From Flavobacterium sp. ASW18X (GTDB lineage: Bacteria > Bacteroidota > Bacteroidia > Flavobacteriales > Flavobacteriaceae), in assembly GCF_005144745.1 (NCBI RefSeq), contig NZ_SWKK01000008.1, forward strand, positions 186,001 through 250,000: 64,000 bases of DNA, in the 5' to 3' direction. Below the pieces are notes generated by a model. The model was not told the DNA's origin. It made no database searches and was given only the letters and a program-made list of their open reading frames with translations. Shown here piece after piece: positions 35,413 through 43,089 of the stretch (position 1 is the first letter of the stretch; every line of letters begins with the position of its first letter). A program made the position numbers and the translations under genes.

Positions 35413-35595
35413 GATAATCGTACTGAAATTCAATATTAGAACAAAATATCCCAACCGCACAAACAACACATTTATTTTTTCTAACCACAAAGAGCCAACG
35501 CCTAAAAAATAAAAGAGCTGTTTTTGCCAACGCTCAAAAACAGAATAAAAAAATTAGGAAACGACTTTTGCAACACCATTGCACGTAAAAAATTT

Positions 35596-35603
35596 TACCT
35601 TTG
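35596..35603 (+). promoter_or_regulatory. Putative -7 box of the metal cassette
   Basis: TACCTTTG exactly fits TAnnTTTG and ends five bases before the GTG start at 35609, predicting a leaderless or near-leaderless mRNA. A TTTG at 35567 is 25 bases further up, longer than usual. Confidence 0.5.
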
Positions 35604-35608
35604 CATAA

Positions 35609-35926
35609 GTGAAAAACATCGCAGTCTTATTATCCATTCTATTTCTTGTTCTATCTATAAAACCTTGTTCAGATGGAAACAATGCGGAAGATTTACATAA
35701 AGACGAAATAAGCGCAAATCACAACCATCAAGAGGATAATGATGATTCCTGCCCAATAACTTGTCTTTGCAATTGCTGTGGAATGGCTATATCCTACGTG
35801 CCAGTCAAAACATTCAGGTTGAATCTAAACGAAAAAATCTCAACAGAGGTTTTTTCAAATTATCAATCGAACTATCGTTTCGATTTTCTTTCCAACATTT
35901 GGCAACCGCCACAATTGAATAGCTAA
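35609..35926 (+). CDS. Small exported Cys/His-rich protein
   Basis: This 105-residue protein starts at GTG and opens with a signal peptide (MKNIAVLLSILFLVLSIKPC), possibly a lipobox-like SIKPC. A His/Asp-rich stretch (SANHNHQEDNDDS) is followed by the Cys cluster CPITCLCNCCGM, likely to bind metal ions. It resembles the small DUF6660-type exported proteins found before metal TonB receptors in Bacteroidota. It is the first gene of a five-gene metal cassette and lies 43 bases before the receptor gene. Confidence 0.7.
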   Translation: MKNIAVLLSILFLVLSIKPCSDGNNAEDLHKDEISANHNHQEDNDDSCPITCLCNCCGMAISYVPVKTFRLNLNEKISTEVFSNYQSNYRFDFLSNIWQPPQLNS

Positions 35927-35969
35927 AAAAATAGCCCAAATTTTTTAGTTAATCAATTTTACATTTTCA

Positions 35970-38156
35970 ATGAATAAATACATATTGAGCTTAATGCTCA
36001 CAATGATAGCGTGCTTTAATACAAAAGCACAAACATCTGATATACAAATAAAAGTAGTTTCAAAAACTGATAGCGAACCTTTACTGGGAGCAACAGTTTA
36101 TTTCCCGGAATTGGGAAAAGGAGCGGTAACTGATTTTTATGGTATCGCAACTTTTAGAGAAATTCCAAATGGAGTGCAGAAACTTAAAATTTCATACATT
36201 GGTTTCACATCCATAAATACAAGTATTGAAGTAGAAACGCAATATGCGTTTACATTTCAGCTCGAAGCAGGCGGTAACAAACTCGATGAAGTTGTTATAC
36301 AATCTTCAAGGAATACGAGAACCGTAAAGAAAATCCCAACAAGAATAGAATTTATTGGTGCAGAAGAATTGGGCGAAAAAGCCATTATGAACCCAACTAA
36401 TATTTCAATGGTGCTTCGGGAAAGCACAGGAATCCAAATGCAACAAACCTCTTTAAGTAGCGGAAACACAAATATTAGAATTCAAGGTCTTGATGGTCGT
36501 TACACACTGCTTTTAAGAGACGGTTTTCCACTTTATGGTGGTTTCTCAAGCGGTTTAAGCATTTTACAGATTCCACCTTTGGACTTGCAACAATTTGAAA
36601 TCATAAAAGGAAGTTCATCTACCCTATATGGTGGTGGTGCAATTGCAGGTTTGGTAAATATGGTTTCAAAAACACCTAACGAAGAACCAGCTTTGGACAT
36701 TATGTTGACCCAAACACAAGCGTTGGGTAGTACAGCAAATGTGTTCTACAGCAAACGCAACGAGAAATTTGGTGTTTCGATGTACGGTTCTGGTCATTAT
36801 CAAAAAGCGTATGACCCAGAAGATGATGGTTTCAGTAACTTGCCGAAAACCAAATCTATCTCATTCAATCCAAAGTTCTTTTATTATCCGTCTGAAAAAA
36901 CTACATTTTGGATTGGACTTAATGGTACATATGACGACAGAATTGGTGGCGACATCACAAAAATAGAACATGGCAAAAATGGAATCCATCAATATACCGA
37001 AGAAAACACTTCGAAACGATTGAGCAGTCAAGCGGTTTACAAAACGCAATTAGATTCAGTGAGTTCTTTCAACATTAAAAATAGCGTATCGTTTTTTGAT
37101 AGAAATTTGACCATTCCAGATTTCATGTTTGACGGAAAACAAATCAATTCATTTACGGAGATTTCATATCAAAAGGAAAATTCAAGAGCAGACTGGATTT
37201 TCGGTGCAAATTTATACACTTCAAATTTTGATGAAAACGAAAATGCACGACTACAGCGTGACCAAACCGATGTAACCTACGGAGCGTTTGCCAATAATAT
37301 CTACGATATTTCAGACAGTTGGATATTAGAAACTGGCTTAAGAGCAGATTACAATACCGATTTTGGTTTTTTTCCACTTCCGAGAGTTTCATTATTATAT
37401 AAAAACGATAGCGAATTTTCGAGCAGAATAGGTGGCGGATTGGGTTACAAAATTCCAGATATTTTTACCGAAGAGGCAGAATTAATCAATTTTGAAAATA
37501 TCCTTGCAATCGATAAAGAAGAGCTAAAAGCAGAACGTTCTTACGGTGTAAATCTTGATTTCAATTACCAAACTCGATTATTTGAAACTATAGGCTTTTC
37601 GGTTAATCAATTATTTTATGTGACTGCAATCAATAATGGATTATTGCTAAATAGGACGGATGATGGCTTTTTCGAATATGAAAATGCAACAGAAGAGATT
37701 TTAAGCAAAGGTACAGAAACAAACATCAAATTCACTTACAAAGATTTCAGATGGTTTTTAAATTATGCGTTTATAGATACCAAATTGAACTATTTAGCAG
37801 GTAACCCACAAAAACCATTAACTGCAAGGCACAATGCAGGAAGTGTATTAATGTATGAATCTGACAAATGGCGTATTGGTTACGAAACATTCTATACAGG
37901 AAAGCAAAGATTATCCAACGGAATAGAAACAACAGATTTTGTAACAATGGGCTTATTGGCGATGCGAAACTTTAAATTTGGTAGTGTTTTCGTAAACTTT
38001 GAAAACTTTACCGATAGACGACAGAGCAGATTTTCGCCATTGGTTTTGCCACCACACGAAAATCCAGAATACCCTGAAATTTACGCACCAACGGATGGAT
38101 TTATTTTTAGCGTTGGCGTAATCATAAAACCTTTTGGAAAAGAAGACCACGATTAA
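35970..38156 (+). CDS. TonB-dependent receptor (metal-associated)
   Basis: This 728-residue outer-membrane receptor has a signal peptide (MNKYILSLMLTMIACFNTKAQ), a carboxypeptidase-like sandwich (about 22-105), a plug domain (about 120-235, TNISMVLRESTGIQM and FEIIKGSSSTLYGGGAIAGLVNMVSK), and a 22-strand barrel region ending in VGVIIKPFGKEDHD. It should move a ligand through the outer membrane using TonB energy. Neighbours are a Cys/His-rich exported protein, a Fur-family regulator and a CDF cation transporter, which point to a metal or metal chelate as ligand, but the ligand itself is not shown. The Fur gene starts two bases after its stop. Confidence 0.93.
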   Translation: MNKYILSLMLTMIACFNTKAQTSDIQIKVVSKTDSEPLLGATVYFPELGKGAVTDFYGIATFREIPNGVQKLKISYIGFTSINTSIEVETQYAFTFQLEAGGNKLDEVVIQSSRNTRTVKKIPTRIEFIGAEELGEKAIMNPTNISMVLRESTGIQMQQTSLSSGNTNIRIQGLDGRYTLLLRDGFPLYGGFSSGLSILQIPPLDLQQFEIIKGSSSTLYGGGAIAGLVNMVSKTPNEEPALDIMLTQTQALGSTANVFYSKRNEKFGVSMYGSGHYQKAYDPEDDGFSNLPKTKSISFNPKFFYYPSEKTTFWIGLNGTYDDRIGGDITKIEHGKNGIHQYTEENTSKRLSSQAVYKTQLDSVSSFNIKNSVSFFDRNLTIPDFMFDGKQINSFTEISYQKENSRADWIFGANLYTSNFDENENARLQRDQTDVTYGAFANNIYDISDSWILETGLRADYNTDFGFFPLPRVSLLYKNDSEFSSRIGGGLGYKIPDIFTEEAELINFENILAIDKEELKAERSYGVNLDFNYQTRLFETIGFSVNQLFYVTAINNGLLLNRTDDGFFEYENATEEILSKGTETNIKFTYKDFRWFLNYAFIDTKLNYLAGNPQKPLTARHNAGSVLMYESDKWRIGYETFYTGKQRLSNGIETTDFVTMGLLAMRNFKFGSVFVNFENFTDRRQSRFSPLVLPPHENPEYPEIYAPTDGFIFSVGVIIKPFGKEDHD

Positions 38157-38158
38157 AT

Positions 38159-38575
38159 ATGAAAAAGATAGAGCAAATTTTAGAAAGTAAAAATATCCGC
38201 GTTACCGCAATGCGTTTATTGATTTATAAATTTTTGGCAGAAAAAGAAATCGCAGTTGCGTTAAGTGATATTGAAAACAATTTCGAGAAAGCTGACAGGA
38301 CAACTTTATACCGAACCGTAAAAACTTTTGAAGAAAAAGCAATCGTACACCAGATAGACGATGGAACAGGAATTACTAAGTATGCACTTTGTGAAAAAGG
38401 CTGTAATTGTAAAATTGAAAACGATTTGCACCTTCATTTTCATTGTATCAATTGCAACGAAACTGTTTGCTTAACCGAGCATAAAATACCGCAGATTAAA
38501 GTTCCGAAAGGTTTTGTTTCAGAAAATATAAATTTGGTTGTTAAAGGTATTTGCCATAAATGTAGCGGGCTATAA
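38159..38575 (+). CDS. Fur family metal-responsive regulator (Zur-like)
   Basis: This 138-residue protein has a winged-helix DNA-binding half (NIRVTAMRLLIYKFLAEKE and ADRTTLYRTVKTFEEKA) and a metal-binding half with the pairs C-INC and C-HKC (structural zinc) plus a His-rich segment (DLHLHFHC). This is the Fur/Zur/PerR pattern; the absence of a clear iron sensor signature and the zinc-type CDF partner make Zur-like control plausible. It probably regulates its own cassette. It follows the receptor gene after two bases. Confidence 0.9.
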   Translation: MKKIEQILESKNIRVTAMRLLIYKFLAEKEIAVALSDIENNFEKADRTTLYRTVKTFEEKAIVHQIDDGTGITKYALCEKGCNCKIENDLHLHFHCINCNETVCLTEHKIPQIKVPKGFVSENINLVVKGICHKCSGL

Positions 38576-38629
38576 ATGCACCTCCATTGCATCTTATTTC
38601 AATTTACATTAGTACAATAATTTTAAATT

Positions 38630-38992
38630 ATGAAATTTAATACCATTATTCCGAAAAACCTAAAGCAGGCTTATTCAAGCGAGTTAGAAATCTATAGGTT
38701 CAATTTGAGAAATGGAGACTATAATAGTGCTTGGCATCATTTAGAGCGAAGTCATATTATTGGTCAATCTTACCCAGTAGAGCATACCTATTCCCATTGG
38801 TTAATGCTAAAATTTGGATTTCGACAGAAAGATTTCAAAGAAATTATAGGTCAAATTATTAGGTTGCTTATTGGCGGTTGGAAATCATTTATTAATCACG
38901 TTCCTCTTGGTAACACAGGTGGTGCTAATGTACCACCATTGAGAAAAATGCCGATTCCAAGTGATATTGAAGTGTTATTTCAAAACAAATAA
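38630..38992 (+). CDS. DUF3703 family protein
   Basis: This 120-residue soluble protein of the DUF3703 family has an N-terminal helix pair (LKQAYSSELEIYRF and GDYNSAWHHLERSHIIGQS) and conserved His residues (W-H-H-L-E-R-S-H, HTYSHWLML) that may bind a metal. The function is not established. In many bacteria such genes sit beside cation transporters, as here: the CDF gene starts three bases after its stop. The predicted role is accessory to metal handling. Confidence 0.8.
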   Translation: MKFNTIIPKNLKQAYSSELEIYRFNLRNGDYNSAWHHLERSHIIGQSYPVEHTYSHWLMLKFGFRQKDFKEIIGQIIRLLIGGWKSFINHVPLGNTGGANVPPLRKMPIPSDIEVLFQNK

Positions 38993-38995
38993 TCT

Positions 38996-39883
38996 ATGTC
39001 GCACAATCATTCGCATCGCCAGCATTCATCAAAAAATTTAAAAATTGCATTCTTCTTAAATTTAGGATTTACCGTTTTTGAATTTATTGGTGGTTTGTAC
39101 GTAAATAGTATTGCTATTGTTTCAGATGCTGTTCACGATTTGGGCGACAGTCTTTCGCTCGGAACATCGTGGTATTTGGACCAAAAATCGAAAAAAGGCG
39201 CGAACAATAAATTCTCGTATGGCTACAAACGCTTTTCGCTACTTGGAGCGTTGATAAACAGTATTGTTCTCTTAATTGGTTCGACATATGTTATTTACGA
39301 GGCTGTAAAAAGATTAATAGAACCTGAACATTCTGATGCACAAGGAATGATACTTTTTGCTATTGTTGGTGTAGCTGTAAACGGTTATGGAGCTTGGAAA
39401 GTGAGCAAAGGAACATCTATGAATGAACGAGTAGTTTCCTTGCATTTACTTGAAGATGTCTTGGGTTGGGTAGCTGTGCTTATCGTTTCGATTGTTTTAT
39501 ACTTCTATGATAACAATTACCTCGACCCAGCATTATCATTGCTTATTACCCTTTATATTTTGTTCAATGTATTTAAGCGCTTAAAAGAGACATTATTTGT
39601 TTTTTTACAAGGTGTTCCAAAAGACATTGACCTGGATGCCATTAAAAACAGCGTACTGCAATTGGACAATGTTGCATCATTACATCATACACACTTATGG
39701 TCGCAAGAGGGCGAAAACCACGTTTTTACGACACACATAAAATTGAAGAACATTACCGAATTTGACCAGATACTGACGGTTAAAAAAGAAGTAAAATACA
39801 TCTTGCAAGAATACAAATTCCATCACTACACCATTGAAACGGAACTTGACGCAGAAACATGCGAATTAAATGATGACAACTGA
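38996..39883 (+). CDS. Cation diffusion facilitator transporter
   Basis: This 295-residue protein has six membrane segments and a cytoplasmic C-terminal domain. The N-terminus is His-rich (SHNHSHRQHS). Helix II holds SDAVHDLGDS and helix V holds HLLEDVLGW, giving the His-Asp/His-Asp tetrahedral site typical of zinc/cadmium-type CDF proteins such as CzcD. It should export Zn2+ (possibly Cd2+ or Co2+) from the cytoplasm in exchange for protons. It closes the five-gene cassette that begins with the Cys/His-rich protein. Confidence 0.93.
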   Translation: MSHNHSHRQHSSKNLKIAFFLNLGFTVFEFIGGLYVNSIAIVSDAVHDLGDSLSLGTSWYLDQKSKKGANNKFSYGYKRFSLLGALINSIVLLIGSTYVIYEAVKRLIEPEHSDAQGMILFAIVGVAVNGYGAWKVSKGTSMNERVVSLHLLEDVLGWVAVLIVSIVLYFYDNNYLDPALSLLITLYILFNVFKRLKETLFVFLQGVPKDIDLDAIKNSVLQLDNVASLHHTHLWSQEGENHVFTTHIKLKNITEFDQILTVKKEVKYILQEYKFHHYTIETELDAETCELNDDN

Positions 39884-40019
39884 AATGCCAACGCCGAAAG
39901 CCATACACATCTACAGTCGCTCAAGCCAGCGCACCACCAAAACTGTAAAAGAGTATGTCTTGCCAACACTCAAATCCGAACTAAAAACAAACATCGGAAA
40001 CCCAAGCTGAACATGAAAA

Positions 40020-40035
40020 GCACTATGCACAACAA
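40020..40035 (+). repeat. Right copy of the 16-bp boundary motif
   Basis: GCACTATGCACAACAA matches, with one mismatch and in opposite orientation, the motif at 35397-35412. It is followed by CGTGTATAAGCAATAGC. It marks the right side of the metal cassette. Confidence 0.6.
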
Positions 40036-40154
40036 CGTGTATAAGCAATAGCAGTTTGAGTGCTTTATCGATGCTAATTTTCTTAAATTAAAGTATATTA
40101 TAAACTGAAAAGTAGTTGCTAAAAATCTGCTACTGATCATACACAAGACCGTTG

Positions 40155-40170
40155 AAAGTTCAAAAAAAGG
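40155..40170 (+). repeat. Core repeat copy 3
   Basis: AAAGTTCAAAAAAAGG is identical to the other copies but is followed by a different sequence (ATTCTCAGGAATCC), so identity is limited to the core here. Confidence 0.7.
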
Positions 40171-40277
40171 ATTCTCAGGAATCCAAACCGAACAAGTAGC
40201 GAACAAGTAACCGAACAAGTCAGCGACTAAGTAACCAACCAAGGAAGTAGTCACGTAAAAATCCTAATGAGGAACAA
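40168..40277 (+). pseudogene. Remnant with (S/T)EQV-type repeats
   Basis: Units GAACAAGTAGC, GAACAAGTAACC, GAACAAGTCAGC and GACTAAGTAACC occupy 40190-40236. One frame reads SEQVTEQVSD-stop-VTNQGSSHVKIL. EQV-repeat linkers are typical of AlbA_2/Fic-type proteins of Bacteroidota. The stop, the 11-base first unit and the lack of an upstream domain indicate a decayed 3' end of such a gene. Exact limits are uncertain. Confidence 0.45.
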
Positions 40278-40354
40278 TATTATTAATGATTAAATGCTTA
40301 GAGAATGTGATTATAACATCCTTAAAAGGGTCATTAATCGCAATGCATTGTTAA

Positions 40355-40382
40355 TTGGTTCTTTTTTTGATTCTTACCTTTA
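40355..40382 (+). promoter_or_regulatory. Putative promoter of the RhuM-Fic gene
   Basis: TTG at 40355-40357 and TACCTTTA at 40375-40382 (one mismatch to TAnnTTTG), with 17 bases between them, lie 12 bases before the start codon. Confidence 0.4.
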
Positions 40383-40394
40383 GCCTAAAACAGG

Positions 40395-41360
40395 ATGAAT
40401 AGGGGGGAGATTATTCTATACGATGATAAACCAAGCATAGAAATTCGGTTGGATAATGACACCATTTGGTTAAATCAAAAACAAATGGCGGAGTTGTTTG
40501 ATAAAGATACCGATACCATTGGCCTACATTTGAAAAATATCTTTACCACCAAGGAATTGGATAAAAAAGCAACTACCGAGAAATACTCGGTAGTTCAGAA
40601 AGAAGGTAATAGACATGTAAAACGTAAAGTTTTATTCTACAATTTAGACGCAATAATTTCAGTTGGCTACCGAGTAAATTCGAAACAGGGAACCCAATTT
40701 AGAATATGGGCTACCCGTACGCTAAAAGAATATCTAGTCAAGGGTTATGTTGTCAATGAAAACAGGTTAGCCCAAAAGGAAGAGGAAATCCAAATACTTA
40801 GAAACGGTATTTCGATATTGGGTAGGGCAATGGAAGAAAAGTCAAACCATGAAAGTAATGAATGGCTGAAACTGTTTTCCCAGGGTTTGGAACTATTGGA
40901 TGACTACGATCACGAGAGATTGGACAAGAAAGGCCTAACTAAAAAAGAAGCCATATTTCCTAGCATAGAGGAATACCAAGTACTTATACAACAAATGTCA
41001 ACTAAATTTGATTCTGAAGTTTTTGGAAAGGAAAAGGACAAAAACTTTCAAAGCTCCATCGCACAGATTACAAAAGGTTTCGGAATTGAGGATTTTTATC
41101 CAACCATAGAAGAAAAAGCTGCCACTCTACTATACCTAATTACTAAAAACCATTCCTTTGTTGATGGTAATAAGCGAATAGCAGCGGCATGTTTTCTTAA
41201 ATTCCTAAGCGCTAACAGTATGCTTGTTTCTCAAAATGGCAAAGTAATTATCAGTAATGATAGCTTGGCAAGTTTAACACTATTCATTGCTTCCAGTAAG
41301 CCTGAAGAAATGGAAACAGTAAAACGTTTGGTGATAAGTGTTTTAAATAGGGGTAATTAA
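40395..41360 (+). CDS. RhuM-Fic fusion protein
   Basis: In this 321-residue protein the N-terminal part (about 1-130) is a RhuM (virulence protein) domain with IWLNQKQMAELFDKD, HVKRKVLFYNLDAIISVGYRVNS and FRIWATRTLKEYLVKGY. The C-terminal part is a Fic/Doc domain with H253-SFVDGNKR261 in a helix near residue 250. Fic proteins transfer AMP or phosphate to target proteins; the GNKR variant is that of Doc, a kinase-type toxin acting on EF-Tu, so a toxin-like role is plausible. No antitoxin gene is adjacent. It starts at ATG 40395; a core repeat starts right after its stop. Confidence 0.88.
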   Translation: MNRGEIILYDDKPSIEIRLDNDTIWLNQKQMAELFDKDTDTIGLHLKNIFTTKELDKKATTEKYSVVQKEGNRHVKRKVLFYNLDAIISVGYRVNSKQGTQFRIWATRTLKEYLVKGYVVNENRLAQKEEEIQILRNGISILGRAMEEKSNHESNEWLKLFSQGLELLDDYDHERLDKKGLTKKEAIFPSIEEYQVLIQQMSTKFDSEVFGKEKDKNFQSSIAQITKGFGIEDFYPTIEEKAATLLYLITKNHSFVDGNKRIAAACFLKFLSANSMLVSQNGKVIISNDSLASLTLFIASSKPEEMETVKRLVISVLNRGN

Positions 41361-41363
41361 ATT

Positions 41364-41455
41364 AAAGTTCAAAAAAAGGATTTTCTGTCCGTTTTAGATT
41401 TGGTAGTTTTATGCCATACAGATATTGGTATTAGCACAGATATCTACTGGTCAAT
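41364..41455 (+). repeat. Repeat module copy B (core repeat copy 4)
   Basis: AAAGTTCAAAAAAAGG (41364-41379) is followed by TTTTCTGTCCGTTTTAG and a TAGTTTTA box, then a diverged hairpin region where AGATAT pairs with ATATCT. It lies directly between the RhuM-Fic gene and the next unknown gene. Confidence 0.65.
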
Positions 41456-41482
41456 GTGCATTGGACTAAAAATCGTATTCAA

Positions 41483-42487
41483 ATGAAAATAGAAATTGCG
41501 GAATCTCTAATTTACAGTTATTTAAAACATGTTGAAGGATGTAGAATCGTACAAACCAATTGGACTACAAGTGGAAAATGGACAGTAACCAAATATGAAA
41601 AAGAAAGAGCAAGGGTATTATTTAATAAGATTACTTCATCAGAGCATTTTAGTGGAATCTTTAAAAAAAGTTCATTTGACCAATTGATTAAACAAGCCGA
41701 AATTGATGTTATAGGAATTAATACCGCAGAAGAAACAATTTATGGAATAGATGTAGCATTTCATTCAGCAGGGTTGAACTATGGAAGCAAAACCGAAACT
41801 GCCATAAGAATTGTAAAAAAGATTTTTAGAACAGTTTTTATAATGCAATCTTACTTTGACGAAAATGAAAAATTTAAATCATATTTCATCACACCAAAAG
41901 TTAATCCAGCTACACAAGTAATTATCGAGAATTTGATGATAAAAGCAAAAGAAGTAATAAACGATGACAATATTTCTATTGACTTTATATCAAATGAACA
42001 GTTTTATGTGGAGATTGTTGATCCACTTTTGATAAATATAGATGAGGAACACGATACGGCTGAATTGTTTTCTCGTGCAATTAAGTTAATGAATCTTGAC
42101 GGTCGGAACAGAAAGTCAAAAATAACAGGACCAAAACCTATAATTAATCGAATAACAAGTTCAAAAAAGGAAGTGAACGGAATGAAAATTGGACAGTTTG
42201 TTCAACATAGTTTTAGAAAAGCATTTGACCTGAACCTTTTGTCTGACAGAGAAATAATTGAACTTCAAAAACCTGAATACTCTAAACGAATTTTCAACTC
42301 TAACTTTGAAGTTTTAAGAAATAAAAACAGACCTATTGAAGATGAATATGGTAGAAAAAGATACTATTCGAAAGAAATCTTTTGCGGCAACTATCATTTG
42401 ACTTCACAATGGATTGAGCCACAATGGAAATTATTACTTGATTGGCTCAAAAAAATTGGATATGAATATAAAAATTATGCCCCTTAA
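41483..42487 (+). CDS. Hypothetical protein, possible nuclease-like fold
   Basis: I do not recognise the family of this 334-residue soluble protein. I use the ATG at 41483; a GTG nine codons earlier lies in the repeat module. The segment EIDVIGIN followed by IYGIDVAFH (residues about 75-95) looks like two strands of a PD-(D/E)xK core, but the lysine is absent, so function stays open. The C-terminus has NRPIEDEYGRKRYYSKEIF and W-rich IEPQWKLLLDWLKK. It is flanked on each side by a repeat module (41364 and 42507), so it looks like a single-gene cassette. Confidence 0.6.
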   Translation: MKIEIAESLIYSYLKHVEGCRIVQTNWTTSGKWTVTKYEKERARVLFNKITSSEHFSGIFKKSSFDQLIKQAEIDVIGINTAEETIYGIDVAFHSAGLNYGSKTETAIRIVKKIFRTVFIMQSYFDENEKFKSYFITPKVNPATQVIIENLMIKAKEVINDDNISIDFISNEQFYVEIVDPLLINIDEEHDTAELFSRAIKLMNLDGRNRKSKITGPKPIINRITSSKKEVNGMKIGQFVQHSFRKAFDLNLLSDREIIELQKPEYSKRIFNSNFEVLRNKNRPIEDEYGRKRYYSKEIFCGNYHLTSQWIEPQWKLLLDWLKKIGYEYKNYAP

Positions 42488-42506
42488 AAAGGGTCTGTGG
42501 TAGACA

Positions 42507-42600
42507 AAAGTTCAAAAAAAGGATTTTCTGCCCGTCTAAGATTTAGTAGTTTTATACAAGAGAGATATTCGTTATTACGGATATCCAATTGTTGTAGCAC
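42507..42600 (+). repeat. Repeat module copy C (core repeat copy 5)
   Basis: AAAGTTCAAAAAAAGG (42507-42522) begins a module nearly identical to copy A, with hairpin ATATTCGT-TATT-ACGGATAT and end TTGTTGTAGCAC. It immediately precedes the GspG-like gene. Confidence 0.75.
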
Positions 42601-42606
42601 ATTTGA

Positions 42607-43089
42607 ATGACCGAACTAATTTTAGAAATATTAGTAAACTTTGGACTGATTCGTGAAGATTATAAACACCATAAAAAAATCTCGAAAAAGGAAAAAGCCG
42701 ACGGAAAGAAAAGACCGTTTCAAAGGTATTTTCTACAACCGAGTTCGATAATGGTTATTTCAGTTTTGGTAATCGGAATTATAAGTTCATTTCTATTTTT
42801 TAGTTACCAGCGAATATCAATTTTTCCAAAAAAGACAAAAAAAGAAATTATGGAAATAACTGAACGAATGGAAAATTGGAAAGAAGAGTATGGAACTTAC
42901 CCAACAGACTTAAATGAATTGATTGGAAATAATCCGATGCAACAGGAATGGAAAACGGACTCGTGGAATAGACCTTACCAATATGCGGTGACAGAAGATG
43001 GCAAGGGATATTTAATTGTTTCTGCAGGTTCAGACGGAAAGTTCGAAACGGAAGATGACATAAAAAAATCTAACTATGTCCTGGAATAA
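42607..43089 (+). CDS. GspG-like (type II secretion pseudopilin C-domain) protein
   Basis: In this 160-residue protein a cytoplasmic basic segment is followed by one membrane helix (about 47-67, IMVISVLVIGIISSFLFF) and a C-terminal domain like that of pseudopilin GspG: EEYGTYPTDLNELI, DSWNRPYQY and VSAGSDGKFETEDDI, the last carrying the calcium-binding acidic loop. A prepilin peptidase site (G-FTLIE) is missing and no other secretion genes are near. It is therefore probably not part of a working type II secretion system; its role is unknown. It follows repeat module C by six bases. Confidence 0.7.
   Translation: MTELILEILVNFGLIREDYKHHKKISKKEKADGKKRPFQRYFLQPSSIMVISVLVIGIISSFLFFSYQRISIFPKKTKKEIMEITERMENWKEEYGTYPTDLNELIGNNPMQQEWKTDSWNRPYQYAVTEDGKGYLIVSAGSDGKFETEDDIKKSNYVLE

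Larger units (their letters stand above)
35188..35608. other. Non-coding stretch with direct repeats, module copy A and a cassette edge
   Basis: No credible gene is seen here. It contains two CCTCACTTAT direct repeats 21 bases apart (35233, 35254), a TTATTACGGATA that recurs at 35380 and 42572, the repeat module A (35315-35396), and a 16-bp motif TTGTTGTGCATAATGC (35397-35412) that recurs inverted at 40020. A short Cys-rich protein gene with its own -7 box follows. Confidence 0.7.
39884..40394. other. Non-coding stretch with cassette edge, core repeat and gene remnant
   Basis: No intact gene is credible in these 511 bases. In order they hold a GCCAACGC-containing spacer, the 16-bp boundary motif (40020-40035) followed by CGTGTATAAGCAATAGC, a core repeat copy (40155-40170), tandem 12-bp units that look like the tail of a lost gene (40190-40236), and a candidate promoter for the RhuM-Fic gene. 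Confidence 0.65.

Noticed and set aside
39970-40254. Minus-strand ORF of 94 residues
   Set aside because: It is read through a repeat-filled non-coding stretch, has Cys/Phe-rich unlikely composition and no start signals; likely spurious.
42156-42170. AAGTTCAAAAAAGG inside the 334-residue unknown gene, similar to the core repeat
   Set aside because: It has one A fewer, lies in frame within a coding region (SSKKE), and shows no module features, so I treat it as chance.
35233-42583. CRISPR array from recurrent TTATTACGGATA units
   Set aside because: The copies are few, irregularly spaced and lack uniform spacers or cas genes.
35315-42600. Modules as classic integron attC sites
   Set aside because: The core does not fit the RYYYAAC/GTTRRRY consensus and no integron tyrosine recombinase gene is in the window; only the cassette-like layout is similar.
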